Positions 8,757 to 17,916 of a DNA stretch of 52,963 nt are shown one piece after another (position 1 is the first letter of the stretch; each line of letters opens with the position of its first letter). The notes below the pieces were generated by a model, which made no database searches, was not told the origin of the DNA, and worked only from the letters and a program-made list of their open reading frames with translations. Both the position numbers and the translations under genes were made by a program. Origin of the DNA: Sulfurisoma sp. (lineage in GTDB: Bacteria; Pseudomonadota; Gammaproteobacteria; Burkholderiales; Rhodocyclaceae); the NCBI GenBank assembly GCA_030691075.1, contig JAUYFI010000070.1:1-52963 (forward strand). Direction: 5' to 3'.

Positions 8757-9350
8757 ATGTTCACCGGCATCGTCGCCGCCACCGGCAAGATCACCCGTCT
8801 TCAACCGCTCGAGAAGGGCCTGCGCCTCACCGTCGAGGCACCCGCCCTCAAGCTCGGCGACGTCGCCATCGGCGACTCCATCGCCCATAACGGGGTGTGC
8901 CTGACGGTCATCGCCAAGAAGAAGGCTTCCTACCAGGTCGATGTCTCGCGCGAGACGCTGGACTGCACGGTCGGCCTCGACCAGCAGGGCGGCGAGGTGA
9001 ATCTCGAAAAAGCCATGCGCCTGTCGGACTTCATCGGCGGCCATCTCGTTTCCGGCCATGTCGACGGTGTCGGCGAAGTGCTGAAGTTCGAGCCGGTGGG
9101 CGAGTCGCACGAACTGGTCATCAAGGCGCCCAAGGGTCTGGCGAAGTACATTGCGCGCAAGGGCTCGATCACCGTCGATGGCGTGTCGCTGACCACCAAC
9201 AAGGTCAAGGGCCGCGGTTTTTCGATCAATCTGATTCCCCATACCGTCGAGGTCACCACGTTGAAGCGCCTGCGCGCCGGCGCGCAGGTGAATCTCGAGG
9301 TCGATCTCATCGCCCGTTACGTTGAACGCATGTTATCGGGGCCTAAGTAA
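8757..9350 (+). CDS. ribE: Riboflavin synthase alpha chain
   Basis: A 197-residue protein with the typical start MFTGIVAATGKI and two homologous halves. Each half has a substrate-site motif: NGVCLTV with VDVSRETL in the first, and DGVSLTTN with NLIPHTVEVTTL in the second. It converts two 6,7-dimethyl-8-ribityllumazine molecules to riboflavin. GAGGA (8745-8749) is the ribosome site. No other rib genes are adjacent and no FMN riboswitch-like leader is visible. Confidence 0.95.
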   Translation: MFTGIVAATGKITRLQPLEKGLRLTVEAPALKLGDVAIGDSIAHNGVCLTVIAKKKASYQVDVSRETLDCTVGLDQQGGEVNLEKAMRLSDFIGGHLVSGHVDGVGEVLKFEPVGESHELVIKAPKGLAKYIARKGSITVDGVSLTTNKVKGRGFSINLIPHTVEVTTLKRLRAGAQVNLEVDLIARYVERMLSGPK

Positions 9351-9488
9351 TTCCGTCAATAATCAATTGGTTACCTGCGTATTGTTGCCAACGGGAACGG
9401 TAACAAATCTTGTCCCCTCACGGAATGGCAACAGATTGAAATCTTGCTGTCCGGCCCTTGGGATGCTCCCACATGCAAGGAGAACACA

Positions 9489-10031
9489 ACGCGGACCGTT
9501 AATATCCGCCAGATCAAGACCAACCCGTCGACTGCGCCATGCAGCGCGAAAGAGGCCGATATGGTGGCGGTAATGAACCGCGATCATCCCGAGGCGTTGT
9601 TGGTCGATCTGCTTCGCGGATTGTTCGGGCAAGTCCGGGTCACCCCGGAAGTCCGCGACGAAGCGTGGCCATCATCGGATCATCCGGGCAGGGCTCTTGT
9701 CGCCCAGGCGTTCGAAGCGGGGTGGCTGGTTTGTCCGTCCTTGCCTGGAAGCTCATGGCAACCCATAAATCCGGGTCTCGACGTTGGCGAACGCAGTGCG
9801 ATTGCCGCTGCGTTGCAGATGCCTGGATGTTTGCTCATCATCGACGACCGTGCCGGGCGGGCAGAATCCAAATCACAACGCCTCCCTATTATCGGTACTG
9901 CAGCGGTGATTGGTCTCGCCAAGGCACAGGGATTGATTCCTGCTGCGCGACCTGTTTTGGAGAAGCTACCGGCCGGGTATTTCATCCACCCGAGTATCAT
10001 TGGGACTGTGTGGAAGGACGTGGAAGGGTAG
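9489..10031 (+). pseudogene. Antitoxin-toxin fusion remnant (Phd-like antitoxin joined to DUF3368 nuclease)
   Basis: One open frame carries TVNIRQIKTNPSTAP...NRDHPEALLVDL, the N-terminal half of a Phd/prevent-host-death-like antitoxin. It runs directly into LLRGLFGQVRVTPEVRDE, the body of a DUF3368 PIN-like toxin (LDVGERSAIAAAL, LLIIDDRAGRAES). The toxin has lost its first strand, which normally carries the first catalytic Asp, and the antitoxin has lost its toxin-binding tail, as expected from one deletion. An AAGGAG ribosome site (9477-9482) sits 6 bases before ACG (9489) where ATG would be expected, so the start codon also seems lost. It is probably dead. Confidence 0.65.
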
Positions 10032-10081
10032 TCGTGGCAACAAATTCCGCTCCTGGAGCCTCTGTCTTTCAAGCAACCCCA

Positions 10082-10110
10082 GAAAGTCTGCGCTGGCGAG
10101 ACGGCGGCAG
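10082..10110 (+). repeat. Dispersed repeat family 1, short form (copy C)
   Basis: The sequence AGAAAGTCTGCGCTGGCGAG then ACGGCGGC differs from the consensus by about two bases. It is intergenic, about 40 bp before the ABC-F gene, whose promoter it may overlap. Confidence 0.6.
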
Positions 10111-10150
10111 CTAAAATGCGCGGTTCGCCGCGCCTTCCACGCCCACCGCC

Positions 10151-11770
10151 ATGCTCGTCGCTTCCAACGTCACCATCCAGTTCGGGGCCAAGCCCCTGTT
10201 CGAGAACGTCTCCGTCAAGTTCGGCGACGGCAACCGCTATGGCCTGATCGGCGCCAACGGTTCCGGCAAGTCGACCTTCATGAAGATCCTCTGCCGCCAG
10301 CTCGAACCCTCCGCCGGCAACGTCACCAAGGACACCTTTGAGCGCATGGCCTACCTGCGCCAGGATCAGTTCGGCTTCGAGGACATCCGCGTGCTCGACG
10401 TGGTGTTGATGGGCCACGAGGACATGTGGAAATGCCAGCAGGATAAGGACGCGATCTACGCCAACCCGGACGCGACGGAAGACGACTACATGCACGCCGC
10501 CGAACTCGAAGCGAAGTTCGCCGAGTACGACGGCTACACCGCCGAGGCGCGCGCCGGTGAGCTTCTGCTTGGCGTCGACATCCCGATCGACAAGCACTTT
10601 GGTCCGATGCGCGAGGTGGCGCCGGGCTGGAAGCTGCGCGTGCTGCTGGCACAGGCGCTGTTCGCCAACCCGGACATCCTGCTGCTCGACGAGCCGACAA
10701 ACAACCTCGACATCAACACCATCCGCTGGCTCGAAACCGTCTTGAACGGCCGCAACTCGACCATGGTGATCATCTCCCACGACCGCCACTTCCTCAACCA
10801 GGTCTGCACCCACATGGCCGACCTGGATTACGGCACCATCAGCGTCTATCCCGGCAGCTACGACGACTACATGGAAGCCTCGACGGCGGCGCGGGCGCGG
10901 CTGGCATCGCAGAACGCCAAGTCGAAGGATCGCATCGCCGATCTGGAGGAATTCGTGCGCCGCTTCCGCGCCCACAAGGCCAAGGCGCGCCAGGCCACCA
11001 GCCGCATGAAGCAGATCGACAAGCTCAAGATCGAGGACGTGAAGCCGTCCAGCCGCCAGTACCCGTGGATCCGCTTCGACTTCGACGAGAAGGACAAGCT
11101 GCATCGCCAGGCGCTGGAAATCGAACGACTGCAATTCGGCCATGACCCACAACTGCCGGTCATCCACAATCTCACGCTGACGCTCGATGCCGGCGACCGC
11201 CTCGCCGTGATCGGCGAGAACGGCGTCGGCAAGACCACCCTGCTGCGCCTGCTGATGGGCGAACTTCAGGCCCAGCACGGCGCGCTGAAATGGGCCGAGA
11301 AGGCCAAGCCCGGCTACTACGCCCAGGACCACGCCGCCGAGTTCGCCTCGGACCAGACGCTGACCGAATGGATCACCGGCTATGTGCGCGCCGGCGGCTA
11401 TGACGGCGCCGATGTCGAGACGCTGATGCGGCAGACGCTCGGCCGCCTGCTCTTCGGCGGCGACGACGTGAAGAAGCCGGTCAGGGTCATCTCCGGCGGC
11501 GAGCAGGGCCGCATGATCTTCGGCAAGCTGATGCTGCTGAACTCCAACGTGCTGGTGCTCGACGAGCCGACCAATCACCTCGACATGGAATCCATCGAGT
11601 CGCTCAACACCGCGCTGGAAAAGTTCGAGGGCACGCTGGTCTTCGTCTCGCACGACCGCGAGTTCGTGTCGACGCTGGCGACGCGCATTCTCGAAATCAA
11701 GCAGGACGGCAGCTACATCGACTATCGCGGCAACTACGACGAGTACCTGCATTCACAGGGCGTCGAGTGA
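10151..11770 (+). CDS. ABC-F family ATPase, YbiT-like
   Basis: A 539-residue soluble protein with two ABC ATPase domains and no membrane segment. Walker A motifs are GANGSGKST (near residue 36) and GENGVGKTT (near 355). Walker B motifs are [11 protein letters not shown] and [11 protein letters not shown], and the second signature is ISGGEQGR. The helical linker between the domains ([16 protein letters not shown]) is typical of ABC-F translation factors, which bind the ribosomal E site. The first signature region is divergent (VAPGWKLR), as in the YbiT group. It is monocistronic. Confidence 0.88.
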   Translation: MLVASNVTIQFGAKPLFENVSVKFGDGNRYGLIGANGSGKSTFMKILCRQLEPSAGNVTKDTFERMAYLRQDQFGFEDIRVLDVVLMGHEDMWKCQQDKDAIYANPDATEDDYMHAAELEAKFAEYDGYTAEARAGELLLGVDIPIDKHFGPMREVAPGWKLRVLLAQALFANPDILLLDEPTNNLDINTIRWLETVLNGRNSTMVIISHDRHFLNQVCTHMADLDYGTISVYPGSYDDYMEASTAARARLASQNAKSKDRIADLEEFVRRFRAHKAKARQATSRMKQIDKLKIEDVKPSSRQYPWIRFDFDEKDKLHRQALEIERLQFGHDPQLPVIHNLTLTLDAGDRLAVIGENGVGKTTLLRLLMGELQAQHGALKWAEKAKPGYYAQDHAAEFASDQTLTEWITGYVRAGGYDGADVETLMRQTLGRLLFGGDDVKKPVRVISGGEQGRMIFGKLMLLNSNVLVLDEPTNHLDMESIESLNTALEKFEGTLVFVSHDREFVSTLATRILEIKQDGSYIDYRGNYDEYLHSQGVE

Positions 11771-11860
11771 CGCGGCCCACAAATTGTGGCTGCCATTCGC
11801 GTCGCCACGGCGGCGTAACCTGGCCCAACGAGCCGCTGGGAGTCGCGCGCCCAGGGTGGC

Positions 11861-12070
11861 TTATTTTGGGCTGCGATGAAATCGGTGACATCCTTCGCAC
11901 TTACTCTTGACCTTGCTTGTTGCGCCATGGGCTCCGGCATGACATTCGCGGCACTTTTCGATGCGAGGAATCGATATATCTTCGCTCGCCCTGGAGTTAA
12001 CCTTTTCGTGGCACCCCGCACAATCAACCGTGGCATGCTTGGCAATAGCGAATGGTTCGGTAAACGCGCA
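11861..12070 (-). pseudogene. Fragment of a multiheme c-type cytochrome
   Basis: The last 69 residues of a minus-strand frame contain three haem-binding motifs, CAGCH, CRECH and CEGCH, with additional His residues suitable as distal ligands (HATVDC, HAGAHG). This is the C-terminal pattern of cytochrome c3/c7-like multiheme proteins. There is no signal peptide: the frame upstream runs into the terminator hairpin at 12081-12105 and turns into low-quality sequence. A 5'-deleted remnant is the simplest reading. The spacing C-x2-C-H repeated three times within 45 residues is very unlikely by chance. Confidence 0.55.
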
Positions 12071-12080
12071 CCACCACCTT

Positions 12081-12105
12081 AAAGCCAGCCTCGCGCTGGC
12101 TTTTT
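12081..12105. terminator. Terminator hairpin, probably bidirectional
   Basis: A perfect 9-bp stem AAAGCCAGC/GCTGGCTTT with loop CTCGC has T-runs possible on either strand. It most likely ends the minus-strand binding-protein gene, which stops at 12161. Confidence 0.8.
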
Positions 12106-12160
12106 CTTGTGCGCCCGAAGCGCCAGTACTGGCGCGGTTTCCGGATAGCATTTCTCGCCT

Positions 12161-13354
12161 TTATTCCCCGACCAGTCTCCAGCCGTGATCGCGGATGGTC
12201 AGCATCACGCGGCCGCGTTTGTCGAAGCCGGAGTGGTCTTCGGCGCTCATGTTGTACACGCCCTGCGTTGCCACGAATTCCCGCGTCTGTTCGAGCGCAT
12301 CGCGCAGCGCGGCGCGGAACTCGGCGGTACCGGGTTTGGCCTTCTGCGCCGCGAGCGGAATCGCGCGCTTGAGCAGCAGCCCGGCGTCATAGACGTTGGC
12401 GCCGAAGGTGGCCGCCTTGGCTCCGTGCAGCTTTTCGTAGGCGGCGATGTAGCCCCGCGCGATCGGCTTCGACGGATTTCCGTCGGGGATTTCGACCAGC
12501 GCCAGCATCAGGCTGGCCGCCATGAATGAACCCTCGACCTTCTTGCCGCCGAGGCGGATGAACTCGGGCGTGGCGGCGCCGTGGGTCTGATAGATCGCGC
12601 CCTTGTAGCCCTGGTCGATCAGCGTCACATGCGGCAGCACGGCCGGGCCGCCGGTGCCGGCGATCAGCACGGCATCGGGCCGGGCGGCAAGCAGCTTGAG
12701 AACCTGGCCGGTGACCGACTGGTCGGTGCGCTGGTAGCGCTCGACCACGGGCAGGGTTATGCCGGCCTCCCGCGCCTGCGCCGAAAACTCCTTGAGCCAG
12801 CCCTCGCCATAGGGATCGTTGTAGCCGATGAAGCCGACCGTGCGAATGCCGGTCTTCTTCATGTGGCCGATCAGCGCCTCGGCGATGAGGCCGTCGTTCT
12901 GCGTGGTCTTGAACACCCAGCGCTTCTTCTCGTCCATCGGCAGCACCACGGCGGAGGTGCCGACCGGCGCCAGCAGGGGCACGCCGGCCTCGGCGACGAA
13001 GGGCAGCACCGCCATGGCATTGGGCGAGCCGGTCGGGCCGATGATGGCATCGACCTTGTGCTCGGAAATCAGCTTCTTGAACAGGGTGACGGTCTGCGTC
13101 GAGTCCGAGGCGTCGTCGTAGGCAATGTAGTCGACGGTGAAATCGCCGATTCGGCGCGGCAGCAGCGCCACGGTGTTCTTCTGCGGGATGCCGACGACGG
13201 CCGTGGAGCCGGTGGCGGAACTGACCACGCCGACCTTGATCTGCGCCGATGCCGGCCCGGCCAGCACGGCGAGCACCGCGCAGGCCGGCGCCAGCGATCC
13301 GACGCGGGCCAGCCAGCGGCTACAATCGAACGCTTTGCGGAATGTTTTCTCCAC
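12161..13354 (-). CDS. Branched-chain amino acid-type ABC transporter substrate-binding protein
   Basis: A 397-residue protein with an N-terminal signal peptide ([23 protein letters not shown]) and a type I periplasmic binding fold: [46 protein letters not shown]. The LivK/Leu-Ile-Val-binding group takes up amino acids, amides or aromatic acids. No permease or ATPase gene is nearby, so it is an orphan binding protein and its ligand is unknown. The start ATG 13354 is only 11 bp from the divergent purT start, so the promoters must overlap or the true start lies slightly inside. Confidence 0.88.
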   Translation of the reverse strand: MEKTFRKAFDCSRWLARVGSLAPACAVLAVLAGPASAQIKVGVVSSATGSTAVVGIPQKNTVALLPRRIGDFTVDYIAYDDASDSTQTVTLFKKLISEHKVDAIIGPTGSPNAMAVLPFVAEAGVPLLAPVGTSAVVLPMDEKKRWVFKTTQNDGLIAEALIGHMKKTGIRTVGFIGYNDPYGEGWLKEFSAQAREAGITLPVVERYQRTDQSVTGQVLKLLAARPDAVLIAGTGGPAVLPHVTLIDQGYKGAIYQTHGAATPEFIRLGGKKVEGSFMAASLMLALVEIPDGNPSKPIARGYIAAYEKLHGAKAATFGANVYDAGLLLKRAIPLAAQKAKPGTAEFRAALRDALEQTREFVATQGVYNMSAEDHSGFDKRGRVMLTIRDHGWRLVGE

Positions 13355-13365
13355 GGAGTTCTCCC

Positions 13366-14565
13366 ATGCGCATCGGCACGCCGCTTTCCCCTTCCGCCAC
13401 CCGCGTCATGCTGCTCGGCAGCGGCGAACTCGGCAAGGAGGTCATTATCGCACTGCAACGACTGGGCTGCGAGGTGATCGCCGTCGACCGCTATGCCGAT
13501 GCCCCCGGCATGCAGGTGGCGCATCGCGGCCATGTCATGGCCATGACGGATGGCGCCGCGCTGCGCGCGCTGATCGAAAAAGAGAGGCCGCATCTGGTGG
13601 TGCCGGAGATCGAGGCCATCGCCACCGACATGCTGGTGGAGATCGAGCAGGCCGGGCTCGCCGAAGTGATTCCGACGGCACGCGCGGCGCGGCTGACCAT
13701 GAACCGCGAAGGCATCCGCCGCCTCGCCGCCGAGGAGCTCGGCCTGCCAACCTCGCCCTATCAGTTCGCCGACTCGCTGGCCGAGATGCAGGCCGCGATC
13801 GATTCCGGCATCGGCTATCCCTGCATCGTCAAGCCGGTGATGTCGTCCTCGGGCAAGGGCCAGTCGCTGGTGAAGGCGGCGACCGATGTCGAGAAGGCAT
13901 GGGACTACGCGCAGAGCGGCGGTCGCGGCGGCCACGGCCGAGTCATCGTCGAGGGCGTGATCGCCTTCGACTACGAGATCACCCAGCTCACCGTGCGCGC
14001 CGTCGGCGCGGGCGGCGCCGTGGAAACCTTTTTCTGCGAGCCGATCGGCCATGTGCAGGTCAATGGCGATTACGTCGAGTCGTGGCAGCCGATGGCGATG
14101 TCGCCCGTGGTGCTGCGAAAGTCGCGCGATATCGCGGCGAAGATCACCGGCAATCTCGGCGGCCGCGGCATCTTCGGCGTCGAGTTGTTCATCAAGGGCG
14201 ACGACGTCTGGTTCTCCGAGGTCAGCCCCCGCCCGCACGACACCGGTCTGGTCACGCTGGCCACCCAGCGCCTGTCGGAGTTCGAACTGCACGCCCGCGC
14301 CATCCTCGGCCTGCCGGTGGATGTGAGCCTGCGCCGGCCCGGCGCGTCGGCGGTGATCCATGGCGGCATGGAGGAAAAAGGCATCGCCTTCGACGGCGTG
14401 GCCGGGGCACTGGCCGTGCCCGAATCCGACCTGCGCCTGTTCGGCAAGCCCGAGAGCTTCGTCAAGCGGCGCATGGGCGTGGCGGTGGCCAATGCCGACA
14501 CGACGGACGAAGCGCGGGCACGCGCCAAGCTCGCCGCCTCGCGCGTGAAACCAGTCAAGGGATGA
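13366..14565 (+). CDS. purT: Formate-dependent phosphoribosylglycinamide formyltransferase
   Basis: A 399-residue ATP-grasp enzyme that formylates GAR using formate and ATP, the folate-independent third step of purine synthesis. The visible motifs are [13 protein letters not shown] (GAR/nucleotide site), [25 protein letters not shown] (ATP-grasp), FGVELFIKG and [13 protein letters not shown]. Start ATG 13366 is preceded by GGAG. A TACAAT -10-like box lies at 13320-13325. The stop overlaps the mutY start as ATGA (14562-14565). Confidence 0.95.
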   Translation: MRIGTPLSPSATRVMLLGSGELGKEVIIALQRLGCEVIAVDRYADAPGMQVAHRGHVMAMTDGAALRALIEKERPHLVVPEIEAIATDMLVEIEQAGLAEVIPTARAARLTMNREGIRRLAAEELGLPTSPYQFADSLAEMQAAIDSGIGYPCIVKPVMSSSGKGQSLVKAATDVEKAWDYAQSGGRGGHGRVIVEGVIAFDYEITQLTVRAVGAGGAVETFFCEPIGHVQVNGDYVESWQPMAMSPVVLRKSRDIAAKITGNLGGRGIFGVELFIKGDDVWFSEVSPRPHDTGLVTLATQRLSEFELHARAILGLPVDVSLRRPGASAVIHGGMEEKGIAFDGVAGALAVPESDLRLFGKPESFVKRRMGVAVANADTTDEARARAKLAASRVKPVKG

Positions 14566-15593
14566 GCGACTTTTCGGATCGCCTGATCCGCTGGCAGCAG
14601 CGCCACGGCCGCCACGGCCTGCCCTGGCAGAAGACCCGCGATCCCTACCGCGTCTGGCTGTCGGAGATCATGCTGCAGCAGACGCAGGTCGCCACCGTCA
14701 TTCCGTATTACGACCGCTTCCTCGTCCGTTTCCCGACCCTTGCCGATCTTGCCGCCGCGCCGGTCGAGGCCGTGATGGAACCGTGGAGCGGGCTCGGCTA
14801 CTACGCTCGCGCCCGCAACCTTCACGCTTGCGCCCGCGAAGTAATGACGGCTCATGGCGGCGAGTTTCCGCGCACGCCGGAAGCACTGGCCGCGCTGCCC
14901 GGCATCGGCCGCTCGACCGCCAATGCGATTGCGACGTTCTGCTTTGGCGCGCACGCACCGATCCTCGACGGCAACGTCAAGCGCGTGCTCTGCCGCTGCT
15001 TCGGCATTGAGGGCTTTCCGGGCACGACAGCAACGGAAAGTCGGCTCTGGCGGGACGCCGAATCGCTGCTGCCGGCCAACAAAGTATCCGCCTACATCCA
15101 GGGGCAGATGGATTTGGGCGCGACGATCTGCACCCGCGGCAAGCCGCGCTGCGAGGCCTGTCCGCTGCGGGAAATCTGCGTCGCCCATCGCGAAGGCCGG
15201 GTCGCCGAACTGCCGACGCCGCGCCCGAAGAAGGCACTGCCCGAGCGCGAGGCGACGTTGCTGGTGCTGCGCGACAAGGAAAGGTTCTTGCTCGAACGAC
15301 GCCCGCCCGCGGGCATCTGGGGCGGACTGCTGTCGTTGCCGGAGCTGCCCGCGGGTGCCGAGCTCGCGAGTCACATCGAGCGGCAACTCGGCGCCCGCTT
15401 GGTCGCCGTAACGCCGGCTCCGTCTTTTGTGCACACCTTCAGCCATTTCCGCCTGCGCATCCGGCCGCTGTTGTGCGAAGTGCAATCGCAGCCGCGCGCG
15501 GCCGAATCAGACCATCAATGGCTGACCAAAACGGAACTGGCGCGGGCAGCCCTGCCCGCGCCGATCAGGAAAATCCTCAGCGCGTTTCCTTGA
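14562..15593 (+). CDS. mutY: A/G-specific adenine glycosylase MutY
   Basis: A 343-residue base-excision repair enzyme that removes adenine mispaired with 8-oxoguanine. The catalytic Glu is in [10 protein letters not shown] (near residue 36), the helix-hairpin-helix is [12 protein letters not shown], and the catalytic Asp is in LDGNVKRVL. The 4Fe-4S cluster cysteines follow C-x6-C-x2-C-x5-C ([17 protein letters not shown], near 190). A C-terminal NUDIX-like domain recognises 8-oxoG ([17 protein letters not shown]). It is coupled to purT by ATGA and overlaps the convergent carbonic anhydrase gene by 17 bp. Confidence 0.95.
   Translation: MSDFSDRLIRWQQRHGRHGLPWQKTRDPYRVWLSEIMLQQTQVATVIPYYDRFLVRFPTLADLAAAPVEAVMEPWSGLGYYARARNLHACAREVMTAHGGEFPRTPEALAALPGIGRSTANAIATFCFGAHAPILDGNVKRVLCRCFGIEGFPGTTATESRLWRDAESLLPANKVSAYIQGQMDLGATICTRGKPRCEACPLREICVAHREGRVAELPTPRPKKALPEREATLLVLRDKERFLLERRPPAGIWGGLLSLPELPAGAELASHIERQLGARLVAVTPAPSFVHTFSHFRLRIRPLLCEVQSQPRAAESDHQWLTKTELARAALPAPIRKILSAFP
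15540..15561. terminator. Perfect 10-bp hairpin within the end of mutY
   Basis: GCGCGGGCAG (15540-15549) and CTGCCCGCGC (15552-15561) are perfectly complementary and lie between the two convergent stop codons' last 50 bp. There is no T-run. It may help to separate transcripts, but this is uncertain. Confidence 0.35.
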
Positions 15594-17115
15594 CCAGGCG
15601 GTCGTTGGCCGGCTGCACCGGCCGCGCGTTGTTCTTGTAGAGCCGGGCAAAGATCGCAACCTGCTGCTCGGTCACGATGATCGGCTTCTTGAACACCATC
15701 CACAGCACGTCCTCGGTGCACGGCGGCGTGGTCAGCGAGCCCATGTAGGTGTAGTAGTCGCGCGCCTCGGGCAGGATGCGGTTGAGATCGATGGCCGTGG
15801 CCGGCGCCAGTTCCTGTCCCGCTTCCAGCGGCATGTTGTTCCACAGCGTCTGGATCAGCGGGTGCTCGGCGGCGCCCTTCTCCATCAGCACGGCGACGAC
15901 CGCGAGCCGGCCCTCGTCGTCCTTGTGCACCAGGTGCGCCACCATGTCGAAGGCCTTGCCGCGCACCTTTTCCTCGGACGGGCGGTGGAAGTGGAACTGC
16001 ACCAGCTGGTAGCCGCGGCCCATCACGGTGATGGTACTGCCCTCGCCGACATTGACCTGGATGGTGTGGCCGTTGTCGACGACACGGAACTGCGTCCACT
16101 TGTAGTCGAACTTGATCGGCTCGAGATCGACCTTGATGACGCCCTCGCGGATGTCGATGGGCGACTGGCGGCGGCCAGCGCCGCAGGCCGCGTTTTTCGG
16201 GTCCAGCTTGCTCCAGTTGCCCGGCGCACCCTCGCCCTCGTAGCTCCAGTGGATGTTCCGGTGCTCGACGATGGCCTCGGCTTCGGACTTGGCCGGCGCC
16301 TTTTTCTTCACCGCCTTGCGCGGGCCGGACGTGGCGTACTGGCGCTCGAGTTCCTGGCGGCTGGCCGCCGGCACCGGGGCGTGGACGGCGGGTTTTTCAG
16401 CGGCAGCGGCCGCCCCGGCGGCCTTGGCCACCTCCTTGATGTCGGGGGCTGCGCGACTCTTGGTGTCCTTGGCGGCGGAGGCCTTGTTTGGATCCTCGAC
16501 CTGCGACTTGTCGATCTTGGGCAGTTCGATGAAACGCGGTTTGTCGCCCGTGGCAGCTGGCGCAGCCGCCATCGAAGCTGGCTTCTCGGTGACCTGCTTC
16601 TCGCCATGGCCGACATCGGCCACGGGCAGGGTCTTCGCCTTGGCGGCATCGCCAGCGCTGCGCATGTCGGCATGCATCACACCCGGCTTGCCCTCGCGCG
16701 CGGCAACGATGCCCGGCTGCTGGAGGCAAGCCTCGGCCAGTATTTTCGCGTCGGTGCTGGCAGCCTCGACCGATAGCTCGGCTGGCTGAGCTATCGGCTC
16801 CTCGCGCACCAGCTGGCCATCGCGGCGCCAGACGCGCTTCAGCGTGGTGAAACTGCCGCGGCCGCAGTCGTAACGATTGAACGCCTCGACCGTCGTGTAG
16901 CGCATGCCGTATTCGTCGATGTAGATGCCGTCGCGCACCAGGCGGCTCCAGGCGGTGGCACGAGCGCCGGCCTGTTGCACGATACGCGCGCGGTCGATCT
17001 CGATCTTGTCGCCGTTGGCGGTTGCAACGGTCTCCCACTTGGCGGCCAGCGCCGGCTGAGATGCCGTAAGCGTCGCGGTTATGGCGGCAATAATCGTCGC
17101 GGATCGGAATTTCAT
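15577..17115 (-). CDS. Periplasmic alpha-carbonic anhydrase with extra N-terminal surface-adhesin-E-like domain
   Basis: Start ATG 17115 gives 512 residues with a signal peptide (MKFRSATIIAAITATLTASQ, cleavage after ALA). Residues about 25-135 (KWETVATANGDKIEIDRARI ... FNRYDCGRGSFTTLKRVWR) resemble the surface-adhesin E/CNP1-like domain. A low-complexity Ala/Lys/Pro linker follows (about 150-285). The C-terminal 230 residues are an alpha-carbonic anhydrase: SPIDIRE, zinc ligands in FHFHRP (near 375) and AHLVH, and SLTTPPCTE. It hydrates CO2 in the periplasm. The fusion is unusual, since family members are usually about 250 residues. It overlaps mutY tail to tail. Confidence 0.85.
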   Translation of the reverse strand: MKFRSATIIAAITATLTASQPALAAKWETVATANGDKIEIDRARIVQQAGARATAWSRLVRDGIYIDEYGMRYTTVEAFNRYDCGRGSFTTLKRVWRRDGQLVREEPIAQPAELSVEAASTDAKILAEACLQQPGIVAAREGKPGVMHADMRSAGDAAKAKTLPVADVGHGEKQVTEKPASMAAAPAATGDKPRFIELPKIDKSQVEDPNKASAAKDTKSRAAPDIKEVAKAAGAAAAAEKPAVHAPVPAASRQELERQYATSGPRKAVKKKAPAKSEAEAIVEHRNIHWSYEGEGAPGNWSKLDPKNAACGAGRRQSPIDIREGVIKVDLEPIKFDYKWTQFRVVDNGHTIQVNVGEGSTITVMGRGYQLVQFHFHRPSEEKVRGKAFDMVAHLVHKDDEGRLAVVAVLMEKGAAEHPLIQTLWNNMPLEAGQELAPATAIDLNRILPEARDYYTYMGSLTTPPCTEDVLWMVFKKPIIVTEQQVAIFARLYKNNARPVQPANDRLVKETR

Positions 17116-17256
17116 AAGGCTTCCCCTGGATGGCGTTCTTGTCATTACGACTATGACAGCAAATACTTTAGGAAACACCGAATAAGAACCAACCGCTGTG
17201 AACGATTTCTCCGCCATGGAGTCAGACGAAGAGACCGAACCACAGGGGACAAGACG

Positions 17257-17590
17257 ATGAAGCAGATGACGCTGGCGACGGGAGCGGGTTTCGAGAAGCA
17301 TGCGTGATCGACGCGCAAGGCGGAATTTCTGGCGCGGATGGAAGGGCTGATGCCGTGGGCCGCATTCCGCGACTTCTGCCGGATCAACCTGGGGCGGGAG
17401 CGGGTCCCCGATGCCACGCTGATCGTCGCTCCGCCCCGGTCAAGAATCAGGACAAGGCCCGTGACCCGGAGATGCACCAGACCAATAAGCGCGCCTACCG
17501 GAACGCTCCTCTGACCGATGCCGACAGGGAGACCAACCGACGCAAGTCCAGTGTGCGTTCCAAGGTCGAGCATCTGGCATGCATCCCAGA
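17257..17590 (+). pseudogene. IS5-family transposase remnant
   Basis: Pieces of an IS5-type transposase appear in order but in different frames. MKQMTLATGAGFEKHA (from ATG 17257) is followed by a stop, then ARMEGLMPW, then DATLIVAPP (about 17409), and finally KARDPEMHQT and TDADRETNRRKSSVRSKVEH (about 17455-17570). Internal sections, including the rest of the DDE core, are deleted. No intact terminal repeats were recognised. It is non-functional and lies directly before the ssrA promoter. Confidence 0.65.
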
Positions 17591-17607
17591 AAGACTCACC
17601 GAACTCC

Positions 17608-17636
17608 TTGAAAATCGGATATTTCGGCCCCATAAT
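17608..17636 (+). promoter_or_regulatory. Sigma70 promoter of ssrA
   Basis: TTGAAA (17608-17613), a 17-base spacer and CATAAT (17631-17636) form a near-consensus promoter. Transcription would begin near 17643, just before the acceptor piece of the tmRNA. Confidence 0.7.
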
Positions 17637-17816
17637 TCGCTCATGGTTGTAATTCCGGCAATCTGGAGGCGTCTTGGACGCGGGTTCGATTCCCGCCACC
17701 TCCACCTAAGAGCATCGGAGTGTTCTTAGGTGGGGGTGCACTGGTCTCGACAGGGTGAACAAAGGAAAGCAGGCAACTCGTCAGGCGATCGACGTTAATG
17801 AAGCAAATCTCTAAAC

Positions 17817-17849
17817 GCCAACGATGAGCGTTTCGCAATCGCCGCTTAA
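17817..17849 (+). other. tmRNA proteolysis-tag reading frame
   Basis: The frame GCC AAC GAT GAG to GCC GCT TAA encodes ANDERFAIAA and a stop. It has the AND start and the AA end recognised by ClpXP. The resume codon is GCC. ANDERFALAA-like tags are usual in betaproteobacteria. Confidence 0.88.
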
Positions 17850-17892
17850 GGCCTTTGCCGAGGCTGCTTTAGCCTTGTAACCAAAGAAAAGC

Positions 17893-17916
17893 CGGCGGGG
17901 ACTTCGGTCCCCGTCG
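17893..17916 (+). terminator. Hairpin at the end of ssrA
   Basis: CGGCGGGGAC (17893-17902), a TTCG tetraloop and GTCCCCGTCG (17907-17916) form a 10-bp stem with one mismatch. It could be the last helix of the coding piece or a terminator; no T-run follows. Confidence 0.5.

Larger units (their letters stand above)
17643..17916 (+). ncRNA. ssrA: tmRNA, circularly permuted two-piece gene
   Basis: The gene is permuted. First comes the 3' acceptor piece (about 17643-17706) with T-arm GCGGG-TTCGATT-CCCGC (17680-17696) and acceptor strand CACCTCC (17697-17703). Next is an intervening segment whose ends pair (ACCTAAGA 17704-17711, TCTTAGGT 17724-17731). Last is the 5' coding piece starting GGGGGTG (17732-17738), which pairs fully with CACCTCC through 7 bp including one G-U. 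The tag frame is 17817-17849. The encoded 3' end is ACC followed by T, so the terminal A would have to be added. tmRNA rescues stalled ribosomes together with SmpB. Mature ends are estimated from pairing. Confidence 0.88.

Noticed and set aside
9680-11752. 690-codon minus-strand frame opposite the ABC-F gene
   Set aside because: It is antisense to a clear two-domain ATPase; the sequence is a low-complexity His/Val/Ala mixture.
11876-12082. 68-codon plus-strand frame
   Set aside because: It lies opposite the cytochrome fragment, whose three CxxCH motifs are better evidence for the minus strand.
17640-17706. Possible tRNA gene suggested by the GGTTCGATTCC arm
   Set aside because: There is no D-arm or anticodon arm; the arm belongs to the permuted tmRNA acceptor piece.
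17304-17729. 141-codon plus-strand frame as a gene
   Set aside because: It mixes transposase fragments with the ssrA promoter and acceptor piece, so it cannot be a real protein gene.
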